A DNA stretch of 64,000 bases from Candidatus Accumulibacter meliphilus (GCA_003332265.1 QPGA01000024.1:1-64000), one strand, 5' to 3'. Shown: positions 5,649 to 16,197, numbered from the stretch's first letter. The notes: generated from the letters alone by a model not told the origin. Numbers and translations: made by a program.

Positions 5649-8600
5649 TCAGGATTCCTTGACCCCCACCCCGTGATTCGCCCGATGCAGCCGTCCGGCA
5701 AGCCGCTTCAGCAACAGCAACAAATCATCCACATACGTAAACACCACCGGAATCACCAGCAAACTCAGCACCGTGGACGTCAGCAAGCCGCCGATCACCG
5801 CGATCGCCATCGGCGAGCGGAAACTCGGTTCGGCGCCAATTCCCAGCGCGATCGGAGTCATGCCGGCGACCATGGCGATGGTGGTCATGAGGATTGGTTT
5901 GGCGCGTTTGTGGCAGGCGTCGATCAGTGCTTCGAAGCGCGCCATGCCGTGCTCGCGCCGAGCCATCACCGCGTATTCGACGAGCAGGATCGAGTTCTTG
6001 GTGACGATGCCCATGAGCATCAGGAGGCCGATCACCGACGGCATCGAGAAGCTGTTGTGGGTCACCAGCAGGGCGAAGAAGGCGCCGCCCACCGAGAGCG
6101 GCAGCGCGGCGAGGATGGTCGCCGGTTGCAGGAAGTCGTGGAAGAGGAGGACCAGCACGACGTAGATGCACAGGACGCCGATCAGCATCGCCGAGCCGAA
6201 GCTGCCGAAGAGCTCGGCCATGCGCTCGGCGTCGCCTGATGGCGGGCGGCTGATTCCGGGCGGCAGGCCCTTCAGCGCGGGCAACTGGTTGGCTTCGGCG
6301 ACGACGGCGCCGAGGTCGCGGCTGCCGAGTTCGACGTCAATGGTCACGTTGCGTTGGCGGTCGAGGCGGTCGATCTGCGCCGGGCCGCTGCCGAGGCGGA
6401 TGTCGGCCACCGAGTCCAGCGGCACGGCGCCCTTGTTGGCCGGTACGCGCAACTGGCGCACGGCGTCGAGGTCGTGCCGCAGATCCTCGTCGAGGCGGAC
6501 GCGGATTGGGATCTGGCGCTGCGCGAGATTGAGCTTGGGCAGCTTGGCGTCGTAGTCGCCGGCGGTGGCGATGCGGATCACTTCGGCCATGGCGGCGGCA
6601 GTGACGCCGAGGTCGGCGGCGCGGGCGTAGTCGGGAGTGATGTGGATTTCCGGGCGCTGCAGACTGGCGCCGGAAGTGACGTTACCGATGCCCTTGAGCG
6701 TGCGTAGCTCGGAGGTGACGGCCTGGCTGGCCAGACGCAAGGCTTCGGGGTCCTCGCCGGCAAGCACCAGCTTGAGGTTTTCGCCGGTCTGCCCGGCGCC
6801 TACCGAGACCCGGGCGCCGGGCAGGACGGCCATGCGCTTGCGGATGTCGGCTTCGATGACTTTCTGTTGGGCACGGTCGTGGCGCGAGACGAGGTTCACG
6901 GTCAGGATGGCCTTGCGCACATCGCTGCCACTAGCGCCCGCGAACGGGCCGTCGTTGCCGCCCGAACTGCGCCCGACGGCGCTGAAAACACCCGTTACCT
7001 CGGGCATTTCCTCGAGCAGCCGGCGGGCCTGCGCGGCGACGGCCAGCGTCTCCTCGAGCGTGCTGCCCGGTTGCAGTTCGATGTTTACCTTGGTCTGCGC
7101 GCGATCGGCAGCAGGAACGAAGCCGGTCGGCAGCAGCGGCAGCAGCGACAGCGAGCCGACGAAAAAGAGGATCGCGGCCAGCGCGGTCGTCTTGCGGTGC
7201 TGCAGACACCAGGCTGCCGAGGCGAGAAAGCGGGTCATCAGGCGACTGTCGGCTGGCTGCGCGCCGTGCGCCTTGAGGAAGTAGGCGGCCATCATCGGCG
7301 TCAGCAGGCGCGCCACGAGGAGCGAGGCGAGCACCGAAACCGCTGCGGTGATCCCGAATTGCTTGAAGAACTTGCCCGGCACGCCGCCCATGAAAGCGGT
7401 CGGCAGGAAGACCGCGACCAGCGTGAAGGTGGTGGCGATCACCGCCAGGCCGATCTCGTCCGCGGCCTCGGTGGCCGCTTCGATCGGCGTCTTGCCCATG
7501 CGCAGATGGCGGACGATGTTCTCGATTTCGACGATGGCGTCGTCGACCAGGATCCCGACGACCAGCGCCAGCGCCAGCAGGGTCAACGTGTTGAGGCTGA
7601 AGTCGAAGTAGTACATGGCGGCGAAGGTGGGAATGATGGACAGCGGCAGCGCCGCCGCCGACACCAGCGTCGCACGCCAGTCACGCAGGAACCACCAGAC
7701 CACCAGGATGGCCAGGAAAGCGCCTTCGAAGAGCAGTTCCATCGAACCGTCGAAGTTGTCCTGCACCGGCGCGACGGTATTGAACGCTTCCTCGATCTGT
7801 AACTGCGGGTGTTGCGCCTGCAGCTTGAGCACCGCCTGCCGTACCGCTGCGGCGACGGCGACTTCGCTGGCGCCCTTGATGCGCGTGACCTCGAAGCTGA
7901 CCACCGGCTGGCCGTCGAGCAGGGTGATGGTGCTGCGTTCGGCGACGCCGTCGCGGACTTTCGCCACTTCGCCGAGGCGGACGCTGCGCCCGCCGGACAG
8001 CGGGATCTTCAGCGCGGCAATCTCGGCGACCGTGCCGACCGCGGCCAGCGTGCGCACCGACTGGATGCCGCTGCCAATGTCGCCGCGGCCGCCTGACGCT
8101 TCCTGCTGCACCTGCCGCAGCAGGCTCGATATGTCGCCAGCGGTGACGCCCAGGGCCGCCAGGCGGGCGGTGTCGAGATCGACCTGTACCTCGCGGTCGA
8201 CGCCGCCGACACGCGCGACCTTGCCGACACCTTTCACCGCCAGCATGGCTTTGGCGACGTCGTTGTCGACGAACCACGAGAGCGCCTCTTCGTCGATGCG
8301 CTCGGAATGTACGGCGTAGGTGAGGATGGCGCTGCCCGAAGTGGTGACCTTGGAGACCACCGGATCGCGCATCGCCGCCGGCAGGTCGGCGCGCACGGTG
8401 TCCAGCGCGTTGCGCACCTCGTTGAGCGCTATCTCGGCGTTCTTGTCGATATTGAAAGCGACCTTGATCGCTGCCGAGCCGTCGGTGAGAGTGGTGGTGA
8501 TGTGTTCGATGCCGCCCAGCGAGGCGACCTGATCCTCGATCTTGCGCGCCACCTCGGTTTCCATCTGCGCCGGTGCAACGCCCTCGTAAGTGGCGGCGAC

Positions 8601-8738
8601 GGTAATCGTCGGCAGTTCGATGTCGGGGAAGTTCTGGATGCCCAGCGAGCGGAAGCTGCTGATGCCGAGGAAGGTCAACAGGGCGAAGAGCAGCACTGCC
8701 GGAACCGGGTTGCGGATCGACCAGGCAGAGAAGTTCAT
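5649..8738 (-). CDS. RND efflux pump permease (HAE1/AcrB-like)
   Basis: The protein has 1029 residues, the normal length for the inner-membrane RND transporter of a tripartite pump. TM1 is at about 10-30 after MNFSAWSIRNP, and the TM4 proton-relay pair D399-D400 is present in VGILVDDAIVEIEN. A second membrane block follows the large periplasmic loop. The frame stays open far upstream, but the start is set at 8738 because its ATG overlaps the adaptor stop by 4 bp (ATGA). Forms an operon with the adaptor. No outer-membrane channel gene is adjacent, so it may borrow a TolC-type protein. Substrate unknown. Confidence 0.92.
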   Translation of the reverse strand: MNFSAWSIRNPVPAVLLFALLTFLGISSFRSLGIQNFPDIELPTITVAATYEGVAPAQMETEVARKIEDQVASLGGIEHITTTLTDGSAAIKVAFNIDKNAEIALNEVRNALDTVRADLPAAMRDPVVSKVTTSGSAILTYAVHSERIDEEALSWFVDNDVAKAMLAVKGVGKVARVGGVDREVQVDLDTARLAALGVTAGDISSLLRQVQQEASGGRGDIGSGIQSVRTLAAVGTVAEIAALKIPLSGGRSVRLGEVAKVRDGVAERSTITLLDGQPVVSFEVTRIKGASEVAVAAAVRQAVLKLQAQHPQLQIEEAFNTVAPVQDNFDGSMELLFEGAFLAILVVWWFLRDWRATLVSAAALPLSIIPTFAAMYYFDFSLNTLTLLALALVVGILVDDAIVEIENIVRHLRMGKTPIEAATEAADEIGLAVIATTFTLVAVFLPTAFMGGVPGKFFKQFGITAAVSVLASLLVARLLTPMMAAYFLKAHGAQPADSRLMTRFLASAAWCLQHRKTTALAAILFFVGSLSLLPLLPTGFVPAADRAQTKVNIELQPGSTLEETLAVAAQARRLLEEMPEVTGVFSAVGRSSGGNDGPFAGASGSDVRKAILTVNLVSRHDRAQQKVIEADIRKRMAVLPGARVSVGAGQTGENLKLVLAGEDPEALRLASQAVTSELRTLKGIGNVTSGASLQRPEIHITPDYARAADLGVTAAAMAEVIRIATAGDYDAKLPKLNLAQRQIPIRVRLDEDLRHDLDAVRQLRVPANKGAVPLDSVADIRLGSGPAQIDRLDRQRNVTIDVELGSRDLGAVVAEANQLPALKGLPPGISRPPSGDAERMAELFGSFGSAMLIGVLCIYVVLVLLFHDFLQPATILAALPLSVGGAFFALLVTHNSFSMPSVIGLLMLMGIVTKNSILLVEYAVMARREHGMARFEALIDACHKRAKPILMTTIAMVAGMTPIALGIGAEPSFRSPMAIAVIGGLLTSTVLSLLVIPVVFTYVDDLLLLLKRLAGRLHRANHGVGVKES

Positions 8739-9991
8739 CTGGCCGCCTCTGGCTGCCTTGCTGCCTGCGCCTCGGCGGCCGGCGTTGCTGGCCTTGCCTG
8801 CGCTTGCCGGGGTGCCTCGGCGCCCGCTGCCGCTTCGACGCGTACCGCGTCGCCGTCGTTGAGGAAGGCGCCGCCGCTGGCGACGAAGCGTGCGTCGGCC
8901 GGCAGCGCTGCGAGGATTTCGACCTGGCCGCCCTGGCGGCGACCGGTGTCGACCTTGATCTGGCGGACGACATTCTGCGCGTCGACCTGGAAGACGTAGC
9001 TGTGACCGTCGCGCAGGATCACCGCCGAAGAGGGCAGCGCGTTTGCCGAGCTGCTGCCGGTGAGAATTTCGCCGCTGGCGAACATGCCGGCGCGGGCAGC
9101 GCTGCCGGTCGGCAGATCGACATAGACCAGCGCCTTGCGCGTCGTCGGGTCGAGCGTCGGTGCCAGCATGCGCACACTGCCGTTGATCTGCGAACCATCG
9201 GCCAGACGCAGTCTGGCGGTCTGGCCGGGCGCAACGCGGGGCAATTGCTCGGCAGAAACTTCGGCACGCCACTCCAGACGATTGCCGCGCAGCATGCGAA
9301 ACAGTTCGTTGCCGGCTTGCACCACGCTGCCCAGCGTGGCGTTGCGGCTGCTGATGACGCCGTCGTCAGGGGCGACAATGCGCGTCTGGGCGAGTCGGAC
9401 GCGCTCGCTCTTGAGCGCTGCTACCGCTGCGTCGACCGACGCTTTCGCGCTCTGCTCGGCGATCAGGTATTGATTGATCAGCTGCTCCGACATGGCGCCA
9501 CTGCCCTTGACCCTGCGCGCGCGGTTGGCGTTGGCCTCGGCTTCGCTGACGGCAGCCCTGGCTCTTGCCAGGTTCGCCTCCTGCTGGGCCAGGCTGGCGT
9601 CGACACTGTCGCGCGCGAGCTCGGCGAGCAACTGACCACGGCGCACGACGCTGCCGACGTCGACGGCGACCTCGACCACGCGCAGACCACTGGTTTCGGC
9701 GGCGATCACCGCCTCCTGCCATGGGAAGACGCCGCCACTGACGCCCAGTTGCTGCGACCAGGTCGCCTCTTGCGCTTGCACCGTGCTCACCGCCAGCGCC
9801 GTGCGCTTGGCCGGCGACGTCGACATTGCGGTGGCGGCCGTGGCGTCGCCGCTGCCGGTGCCGCTGGCGCCGCTGCCGCTGTGGCTGCGGTCAGAGGCGA
9901 AATAAAAGGCAGCGAAGGCGCCGACGAGCACGAGTACGGCGGCGCTCAGGACGATGGTCAGGCGAGTTCTGGTGGGAGAAGAGGAGGGCAT
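8735..9991 (-). CDS. RND periplasmic adaptor (HlyD/MFP family)
   Basis: The protein has 418 residues. An N-terminal signal anchor lies at about 11-33. Next come a low-complexity Gly/Ser/Ala stretch, lipoyl-type half motifs (VVEVAVDVGSVVRRGQLLAEL and IVAPDDGVISSRNATLGSVV), an alpha-hairpin between them, then beta-barrel and membrane-proximal domains. It links the permease to the outer-membrane channel. It is the first gene of a two-gene operon with 4-bp overlap. The 268-bp gap to ppc upstream probably holds its promoter. The last ~30 residues are an Ala/Gln/Pro-rich tail. Confidence 0.92.
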   Translation of the reverse strand: MPSSSPTRTRLTIVLSAAVLVLVGAFAAFYFASDRSHSGSGASGTGSGDATAATAMSTSPAKRTALAVSTVQAQEATWSQQLGVSGGVFPWQEAVIAAETSGLRVVEVAVDVGSVVRRGQLLAELARDSVDASLAQQEANLARARAAVSEAEANANRARRVKGSGAMSEQLINQYLIAEQSAKASVDAAVAALKSERVRLAQTRIVAPDDGVISSRNATLGSVVQAGNELFRMLRGNRLEWRAEVSAEQLPRVAPGQTARLRLADGSQINGSVRMLAPTLDPTTRKALVYVDLPTGSAARAGMFASGEILTGSSSANALPSSAVILRDGHSYVFQVDAQNVVRQIKVDTGRRQGGQVEILAALPADARFVASGGAFLNDGDAVRVEAAAGAEAPRQAQARPATPAAEAQAARQPEAAR

Positions 9992-10259
9992 CGGGTTTCA
10001 GTGAGACGGGCGTTGGGCGGGTGTGTTCGCATGTCTGGCAAAGGCGGCTGGCCGGGTCGAGCAGTGGCTCGGCCATCGATCGTCAATCGCGTTTCTGGAG
10101 ATCAGGCCGACATTGTCGCCACTGGCGGGTTAACTGCCGTCGTGGTTTGCAAAGACAGGTAAAGACGTGGCGTTGAAGGAACTCCGTGATCTGCAGTGGA
10201 GCGGGGAGGGAAGGAGGGGGCGACATCATGGGTGCCGCCGCCCTCCCGCGCGCGCTTGC

Positions 10260-13031
10260 TCAGCCGCTGTTGCGCAGCCCGGCGGCGATGCCGTTGATGG
10301 TGATCAGGCTGCCGCGCTTGAGGCGGATGTCGTCGTCGCCGGCGCGCAGGCGGTGCAGCAGTTCCACCTGCAGGTGGTTGAGCAGGTCGATGTAGGGGAA
10401 ACGGTTGCGCATCGAACGCTGCAGCAGCGGGTTGTCGGCGAGCAGCTCGTCCTGGCCGTTGATGGCCAGCAGCGCTGCGCGCGTGGCCTGCCATTCTGCG
10501 CTGATGCGCGCGAAGATGCTGCTCCGCAATTCGGCATCGCTGACCAGTTCGGCATAGCGCGAGGCGATGGCCAGGTCGGATTTGGCGAGCACCATGTCCA
10601 TGTTCGACAGCAGCGTCCGGAAAAACGGCCAATGGCGGTACATTTCCTGGAGCAGTAGCAGACCGTCGGGCCGTTCTTCACGCCAGCGCTTGACGGCGCT
10701 GCCGAAGCCGTACCAGCCGGGGAGCATCAGCCGGCATTGTGCCCAGGAGAAAACCCAGGGGATCGCGCGCAGGTCTTCGATCCGTTCGGAGGCGGTGCGC
10801 GCGGCTGGCCGGCTACCGATGTTCAGGGTCGCGATTTCGAGGATCGGCGTCGATTCACGGAAGTAGCGGGTAAACCCGGGGGTTTCGTAGACCAGCTGGC
10901 GGTAGGTCCGGAAAGCCAGCGTCGACAGCTCTTCCATTGCCTGATGGAAAGCGGCGGTGGGGAGATCGTCGCGGTCGACGCCGAGCAGGCTTTCTTCGAG
11001 CGTTGCGGCGGCGAGGATTTCGAGGTTACGGCGGCCGACTTCGGGATTGGCGTACTTCGAGGCGATTACTTCGCCTTGCTCGGTGATCCGGATCTGGCCG
11101 GCCACGGCTCCCGGCGGCTGCGCCAGGATGGCGTCGTAGCTGGGTCCGCCGCCACGACCGACGCTGCCGCCGCGGCCGTGGAACAGGCGCAGGCGGATGC
11201 CGTGCTCGGCAAATACCTGCGTCAAGCCGATTTCGGCCTTGTACAGCTCCCAGCCCGAGGTCAGGAAACCGCCGTCCTTGTTGCTGTCCGAATAGCCGAG
11301 CATGACCTCGTGTTCGTCGCCGCGCGCGGCGACCAGCGCGCGGTAGGCGGGGAGCGCGAAGAGCTGCTGCATTACCGCCGGCGCGCGCTGCAAGTCGTCG
11401 ATGGTTTCGAACAGGGGGATGATGTTGAGCGCCAGTCGTGGCGTTTCGCCGGGCACCAGCATGCCGCCTTCCTTGAGCAGCAGGGCTACTTCGAGGAGAT
11501 CGGAGACGCCGTCGGTTTTCGAGATGATGCAGTTTGGCAAGGCGCTGGCAGCGTAGCGCTGACGCAGCTCGTGGGCGGCGAAAAAGATCGCCAGTTCGCC
11601 ACGCGTTTCGGGTGAATAGTCGATGTACGGCGAGTAGAGTGGTCGCGGGCTGGTGATTTCCTCGCTCAACAAGGCGATTCGTGCCGCCTCGTCGAGATCG
11701 GCGTAGTTGGCGCAGCACCTGGCCCGCAAAAGCAGTTCGCTGACCGTACGGGCGTGCACCTCGGAATTCTGGCGCAGATCGATCGGCGCCAGATGGAAGC
11801 CGAAAACACCGATCGCACGGACCAAGCTGCGCAGGCGGCCAGCGGCGATCAGCTCGGCGCCGTTGGCGATCAGCGAATCGACCAATACTTGCAGGTCGGC
11901 GACGATTTGTTCGGGAGTGGCGTAGGCTTCGGCGATGCCAACCGCGTGTTCCGGCGACTCGTGCTGGTCGAGCGCGCTGGAGGTCGCTGCGAGGCGCGCG
12001 TAGATGCCGGTCAGCGCCCGCCGGTAGGGCTCGTCGAGGCGCTGCGGCGCGCTGTCCGGAGAAGCTTCGGCGAGTGCTGCGAGGGGGTCGGAAACTTCGA
12101 CCAGGGTGTGTGACAGCGGCAGCTCGCGACCGAGCGCGTGGATCTCGCCCAGATAAAAGTCGAAAGCGGCAATCGACTGCCGGCGCAGGCTTTCCCGCAG
12201 CACCTCGGCGGTGACGAAGGGATTGCCGTCGCGGTCGCCACCGATCCACGAGCCGACCCGGAAGAAGTTGGGCAGTGCCCACTTCTGGCCAGGAAAGGCT
12301 TGCCGAAGCTGGTCTTCGAACTGGCAGTAGAGGCGCGGCAGTTCGACGAAGAAAGTCTCGTCGAAGTAGCTGATGCCGTTCTTGACCTCGTCGATCACCG
12401 CCAGGCGCGTCGAACGCACCATGCGCGTCCGCCACAGCGTCAGCACCGCACGGCGCAAGGCGACCTCGTTGTCGGCGAGTTCGCTCGGCGTCAGGCGCAG
12501 CCGATCGCGGTCGTCCAGCAAGCCCCTGACTTCGTGTTGACAGAAGAGAATGCTTTTGCGACTGACCTCGGTCGGATGGGCGGTCAGCACTGGCGAGATC
12601 AGCGCCTGTTCGAGGCAGGCGCGCAGGTCTTCGGCGTCGATGCCGGCGGCTTGCAGGCGTGTCAGCGCCAGCTCCAGGCTGCCGTCGCGTGCGGGCGAGG
12701 CGATCATTTCGTGCGCTCGCCGGCGACGGACGTGGTGCTCGTCCTCGGCGATATTGGCCAGATGAAGGAAATAGGTGAAGGAGCGGATGACCGCCAGCAT
12801 CGTGTCGCGTGGCAGCTCGGCGAGGATTCTCTCCAGCTCGGTACGGGCGTCTTCGTCGAAATCACGATCGAAGCGCACCGAATTCTGGCGGATACCTTCG
12901 ACGACGTCGAAGACCTCGCTACCCTCCTGCTGACTGACGGTGTCGCCGAGAATCCGGCCCAGCAGCCGAATGTCCTCGCGCAGGGGAAGGTCCTTGTCGG
13001 TTTCGGTGGTGCTTGGATCCAGAGAATTCAT
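10260..13031 (-). CDS. ppc: phosphoenolpyruvate carboxylase
   Basis: The enzyme carboxylates PEP to oxaloacetate, replenishing the TCA cycle. It has 923 residues, within the family range. Key motifs are VLTAHPTEV (His152), [11 protein letters not shown] (about 579-589) and [14 protein letters not shown] (about 617-630). The C-terminus is RNSG, a conservative variant of the family's RNTG. The ATG at 13031 ([10 protein letters not shown]) is chosen; the open frame continues upstream without similarity. In polyphosphate-accumulating bacteria this enzyme is a known anaplerotic route, which fits the inferred host. Confidence 0.97.
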   Translation of the reverse strand: MNSLDPSTTETDKDLPLREDIRLLGRILGDTVSQQEGSEVFDVVEGIRQNSVRFDRDFDEDARTELERILAELPRDTMLAVIRSFTYFLHLANIAEDEHHVRRRRAHEMIASPARDGSLELALTRLQAAGIDAEDLRACLEQALISPVLTAHPTEVSRKSILFCQHEVRGLLDDRDRLRLTPSELADNEVALRRAVLTLWRTRMVRSTRLAVIDEVKNGISYFDETFFVELPRLYCQFEDQLRQAFPGQKWALPNFFRVGSWIGGDRDGNPFVTAEVLRESLRRQSIAAFDFYLGEIHALGRELPLSHTLVEVSDPLAALAEASPDSAPQRLDEPYRRALTGIYARLAATSSALDQHESPEHAVGIAEAYATPEQIVADLQVLVDSLIANGAELIAAGRLRSLVRAIGVFGFHLAPIDLRQNSEVHARTVSELLLRARCCANYADLDEAARIALLSEEITSPRPLYSPYIDYSPETRGELAIFFAAHELRQRYAASALPNCIISKTDGVSDLLEVALLLKEGGMLVPGETPRLALNIIPLFETIDDLQRAPAVMQQLFALPAYRALVAARGDEHEVMLGYSDSNKDGGFLTSGWELYKAEIGLTQVFAEHGIRLRLFHGRGGSVGRGGGPSYDAILAQPPGAVAGQIRITEQGEVIASKYANPEVGRRNLEILAAATLEESLLGVDRDDLPTAAFHQAMEELSTLAFRTYRQLVYETPGFTRYFRESTPILEIATLNIGSRPAARTASERIEDLRAIPWVFSWAQCRLMLPGWYGFGSAVKRWREERPDGLLLLQEMYRHWPFFRTLLSNMDMVLAKSDLAIASRYAELVSDAELRSSIFARISAEWQATRAALLAINGQDELLADNPLLQRSMRNRFPYIDLLNHLQVELLHRLRAGDDDIRLKRGSLITINGIAAGLRNSG

Positions 13032-13074
13032 GTGTCGACCTTTTCGTATGAGAGGTAGCTGCTCAGGCCGGCGA

Positions 13075-13332
13075 TTATAGGTCCTCCCGGCCCGCCGCTG
13101 CCGTCGTCGACCATTCGCGAATCTGATCGATGGTCGCCGTGGCGCCGCCGCAGACGTTGAACAGCACTCGAGAAAAGCCGGCGAGCGCCCGTGAGCCTGC
13201 GTAGGCCAACGCCAGGCTGGCGCCACAGGCGGTCTCGACGGCGATCACCGGCACCCGCCCGAGATCGTTGCGCTGCAGTATAGGGTCGGCTGCACGACGC
13301 CAGTCACCGGGAGTGTCGTTTTGAGTTACCAT
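13075..13332 (-). CDS. small hypothetical protein upstream of ppc
   Basis: An 85-residue frame with an ATG at 13332, ending 43 bp before ppc on the same strand. It has a hydrophobic middle ([20 protein letters not shown]) and no family I recognise. No clear ribosome-binding site precedes the ATG. It could be real or a chance frame in GC-rich DNA. Confidence 0.3.
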   Translation of the reverse strand: MVTQNDTPGDWRRAADPILQRNDLGRVPVIAVETACGASLALAYAGSRALAGFSRVLFNVCGGATATIDQIREWSTTAAAGREDL

Positions 13333-13415
13333 GTCCGGCGAGGGGTGTTCTCCCTCACCTGCAGGACTGTCGCAGTTGCTTGTCGTTATCCCTTAATTTT
13401 TCAAGGAGAGTTTCG

Positions 13416-13856
13416 ATGCTACGTCAATTAGCCATAGGTTCAGCATTCGCGGTTTTAGCAGCAGGTAGCGCTTGGGCAGGCGAGTACGGTACGCCGGCCG
13501 AAGCCAAAGCCATGCTCGAGAAAGCGGTCGCCGCGGTGAACGCCGACAAGGCCCAGGCCCTGGCGATGTTTACCAAGGGCGAGGGCGGTTTCAAGGACCG
13601 CGACCTGTATCCCTATTGCGGTGGGCCTGACGGCAATTTCACTGCCCATCCGTCACTGGTCGGCAAGAGCCTGAAGGATCTCAAGGACAAGGCCGGCAAG
13701 CCCCTGGGTGTCGAGGTCTACGCGGCCGCCAAGGATGGAGTGATCGTCGAAGTCTCCTACATGTGGCCGCGTCCCGGACAGACCGATCCGGTGAACAAGG
13801 TGGTGTACGTGACCAAGGTCGGCGACCAGGTCTGCGCGGTCGGCTATTACAAGTAG
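13416..13856 (+). CDS. exported single-Cache domain protein
   Basis: The protein has 146 residues. A signal peptide (MLRQLAIGSAFAVLAAGSAWA) is followed by one Cache-type (sCache_2-like) ligand-binding domain with AMLEKAVAAVNADKAQALAMF, FKDRDLYPYC, and VSYMWPRPG. Stand-alone periplasmic Cache proteins are thought to bind small molecules, but the ligand is unknown. The ATG at 13416 follows a good AAGGAGA site; an upstream in-frame start lacks support. It is monocistronic, ending in a strong hairpin terminator. Confidence 0.85.
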   Translation: MLRQLAIGSAFAVLAAGSAWAGEYGTPAEAKAMLEKAVAAVNADKAQALAMFTKGEGGFKDRDLYPYCGGPDGNFTAHPSLVGKSLKDLKDKAGKPLGVEVYAAAKDGVIVEVSYMWPRPGQTDPVNKVVYVTKVGDQVCAVGYYK

Positions 13857-13920
13857 AGTTCCTGCCGTCGGGCTCACGAGATCGCGTGCCACTGGCGTCA
13901 GGCCGTGATTGGCGTGACGC

Positions 13921-13954
13921 AAAAAGAACCCCGCTACGGCGGGGTTCTTTTTGC
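13921..13954. terminator. bidirectional rho-independent terminator
   Basis: The hairpin AAAAAGAACCCCGC-TACG-GCGGGGTTCTTTTT has a T-run on both strands. It lies between the Cache gene (+) and the 3' end of ppk2 (-) and can serve both. Confidence 0.9.
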
Positions 13955-14034
13955 GTGGCCTGCAGCCTTCCGGCAGCAAGCTGGCTTGTGCGGGCGATGC
14001 TGACTGGCTTCCTCAGGAAGCCCGCCCGCAGCGC

Positions 14035-14066
14035 CGTCGCTCGGTCGCTCGGTCGCTCAGTCGCTC
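14035..14066. repeat. 8-bp tandem repeat at the ppk2 stop codon
   Basis: Four near-perfect copies of GTCGCTCG/GTCGCTCA lie head to tail. The last copy overlaps the ppk2 stop (14067-14065). Confidence 0.75.
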
Positions 14067-15135
14067 AGTACACTTCCGGAATGAAAGTCTGGTCCGACAT
14101 TGGCGGCCGCACGTAACCGATTTCCTCCTGCCGGGGCGGCAGGACGATGGGCTCGGGCGTCAGATCTTCGTAGTCGATCATGTTCAGCAGATGGGTGATC
14201 ACGTTCAGGCGGGCGCGCTTCTTGTCGTCGCCGTCGACGACGTACCAGGGCGCCTGCTTGATGTCGGTATGGGCAAACATGTTGTCCTTGGCCCGCGAGT
14301 ACTCGACCCAGCGTGCGCGCGATTGCAGGTCCATCGGGCTGAGCTTCCAGTGCTTTTCCGGATGGAAAATACGTTTTTGGAAACGGCGCTCCTGCTCCTC
14401 GTTGCTGACCGAGAACCAGTACTTGATGAGGATGATGCCGCTGCGCACGAGCATGCGCTCGAACTCCGGGCAGCTGCGCAGAAACTCGCGGTATTCCTCG
14501 TCGGTGCAAAAACCCATCACCCGTTCGACGCCGGCCCGGTTATACCAGCTGCGATCGAAGAGCACCATTTCGCCGCCGGCGGGAAGGTGCTGCACGTAAC
14601 GCTGGAAATACCACTGCCCGGTTTCCCGGTCGGTGGGCGCCGGCAGGGCGGCGACGCGGGTGACTCGCGGGCTGAGGCTTTCGGTGATGCGCTTGATCGT
14701 TCCGCCCTTGCCGGCGGCGTCGCGTCCTTCGAAGAGGACGACGACTTTCAGTTTCTTGAACTTGATCCACTCCTGCAGCTTGACGAGTTCGACCTGCAGT
14801 TTCCCCAGTGCTTTCTCGTAGTTCTTCGTCTTCAGCGGCGTCTTGCGCGTGCTCTTGACGCTTTCCACTTCCTTTGCCGCCGCGGCTGCCGGCTTTTCTG
14901 CTGCCGGTTTTTCTGCTGCCGGCTTCGCTTTCGCTGTCTTCACGGCTTTCTCCTCCTTGGCCTTTACCGGCGCTTTCTTCGGTTCTTCTGCGGCCACTTT
15001 CGCTGCCGGTTTAGCAGTTGTGGCCTTGGCTGGAGCGCTGGCCGGAGGCGCGGCCTGGTCCACGGTCACGCTTTCGGTGGTGGCTTGATCGCTTGCTGGT
15101 ACGGCCTCTGTTTGCTCGGTATTGACTTCACTCAT
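14065..15135 (-). CDS. ppk2: polyphosphate kinase 2, class I
   Basis: The protein has 356 residues. The catalytic PPK2 domain (about 105-350) has Walker A EGRDAAGKGG (136-145), Walker B LFDRSWYNR (192-200) and the lid region RFQKRIFHPEKHWKLS. It transfers phosphate between polyphosphate and nucleoside diphosphates. The first ~100 residues are an unusual Ala/Lys/Pro/Glu-rich tail with repeated AAEKPA units, resembling histone-H1-like tails; this may bind DNA or polyphosphate. The ATG at 15135 follows GGAGG. It is transcribed alone. PPK2 fits a polyphosphate-storing lifestyle. Confidence 0.95.
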   Translation of the reverse strand: MSEVNTEQTEAVPASDQATTESVTVDQAAPPASAPAKATTAKPAAKVAAEEPKKAPVKAKEEKAVKTAKAKPAAEKPAAEKPAAAAAKEVESVKSTRKTPLKTKNYEKALGKLQVELVKLQEWIKFKKLKVVVLFEGRDAAGKGGTIKRITESLSPRVTRVAALPAPTDRETGQWYFQRYVQHLPAGGEMVLFDRSWYNRAGVERVMGFCTDEEYREFLRSCPEFERMLVRSGIILIKYWFSVSNEEQERRFQKRIFHPEKHWKLSPMDLQSRARWVEYSRAKDNMFAHTDIKQAPWYVVDGDDKKRARLNVITHLLNMIDYEDLTPEPIVLPPRQEEIGYVRPPMSDQTFIPEVY

Positions 15136-15674
15136 TGATGCCTCCTTGGTGTGGCTGAAAAGCGGATTGGAGATGAAAGCGTGTCCTTGGCACGGGTGCT
15201 GCAGTTTATGGGGATGTGCTGTTCCCTTGCCGATACCGCGGCAACCGGAAAACCGCGAACTGCAGCGCCAAGCGACGGCAGCGGTTTCGCTGCCTCGGAA
15301 AAGATAGATCAATGCGACTTTCAATTGCTGGCATGCTTCTTTTCATGGTTGCGCCTGAACGACCATGGCCGGCAATTATCATGCATTTTTCCGCAGAGAT
15401 GAACATTGTGGCGCACGAAACGTGCAATTGGTCTTTGCAACTACAAAAAAGTTCGACGTCAGTTGTCACCGATCGTCGTCCTGGCGGGGTGTTCGACAGA
15501 GAGGCAAAATAAAACGAGCGCCAGCTGGGCTGGCGCTCGTCGATCTTTTCGCGGGGTTCGGAGAGCAGGTGGAAGCGGTGCTCAGGCGCGCTTTCTCTGC
15601 GCCAGCCGTCGGCGGGTGTAGCTGCTGCCGGCGAACAATTTGCGGGAAAAGTGGCTTTGGGTGAAGCCTGGCTC
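15136..15674. other. 539-bp intergenic region between ppk2 and the VOC gene
   Basis: It holds the upstream region of ppk2 (right of 15136) and one strong hairpin at 15511-15545. Small open frames here look like chance frames with no recognisable family. No promoter could be called with confidence. Confidence 0.6.
15511..15545 (-). terminator. rho-independent terminator downstream of the VOC gene
   Basis: GAGCGCCAGC-TGGG-CTGGCGCTC forms a strong 9-10 bp stem. Read on the - strand it is followed by GTTTTATTTT. It probably ends the mcd-VOC transcript. Confidence 0.75.
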
Positions 15675-16148
15675 TCAGGCCAGTTTGGCGAAAGCTTCGA
15701 TGACTGCGGGGGGGGCCTGGACCATTTCGATCAGGACGCCTTCGCCACCGATCGGGAATTCGTCATTGGCTTTCGGATGCATGAAAGTGATGTCGAAGCC
15801 GGCCGCACCCTTGCGGATTCCGCCCGGTGCGAAGCGCACGCCGTTGGCCGAAAGCCACTCGACTGCCTTCGGCAGATCATCGATCCACAGGCCGATGTGG
15901 TTGAGTGGCGTGACATGCACCGCCGGTTTCTTTTCCGGGTCGACCGGTTGCATCAGATCGACTTCGACCTTGAACGGGCCGGAACCGATCGCGGCGATGT
16001 CTTCGTCGACGTTCTCGCGTTCGCTGACGAAGTTGCCGGTGATTTCGAGGCCAAGCATGTCGATCCATAACTTGCGCAGTTTCATCTTGTCAGGGGCGCC
16101 GATGGCGATTTGCTGGATACCGAGGACTTTGAAGGGGCGTTGGCTCAT
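15675..16148 (-). CDS. VOC-family (glyoxalase-like) protein
   Basis: The protein has 157 residues with the two beta-alpha-beta-beta-beta modules of the vicinal oxygen chelate fold: [13 protein letters not shown] near the start, [13 protein letters not shown] in the middle and VLIEMVQAP at the end. Candidate metal ligands are the His of HIGLW and the Glu of LIEM. It starts at the ATG 16148; the longer frame upstream is not supported. It follows malonyl-CoA decarboxylase by 49 bp on the same strand, so a role in (methyl)malonyl-CoA metabolism, for example as an epimerase, is possible but unproven. Confidence 0.8.
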   Translation of the reverse strand: MSQRPFKVLGIQQIAIGAPDKMKLRKLWIDMLGLEITGNFVSERENVDEDIAAIGSGPFKVEVDLMQPVDPEKKPAVHVTPLNHIGLWIDDLPKAVEWLSANGVRFAPGGIRKGAAGFDITFMHPKANDEFPIGGEGVLIEMVQAPPAVIEAFAKLA

Positions 16149-16197
16149 AGGAGTTCTTTCTCTGTGGCGGAAGGAAAAAAGCGCTCGCTGCGCGACC

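Noticed and set aside
5649..9272. RND permease frame extending about 180 residues upstream
   Set aside because: The extra part overlaps the adaptor gene on the same strand and has no similarity; the ATGA overlap at 8735-8738 gives the natural start.
8804..10162. Long + strand open frame opposite the adaptor gene
   Set aside because: It is antisense to a clear gene with normal GC-rich codon bias and has no recognisable domain.
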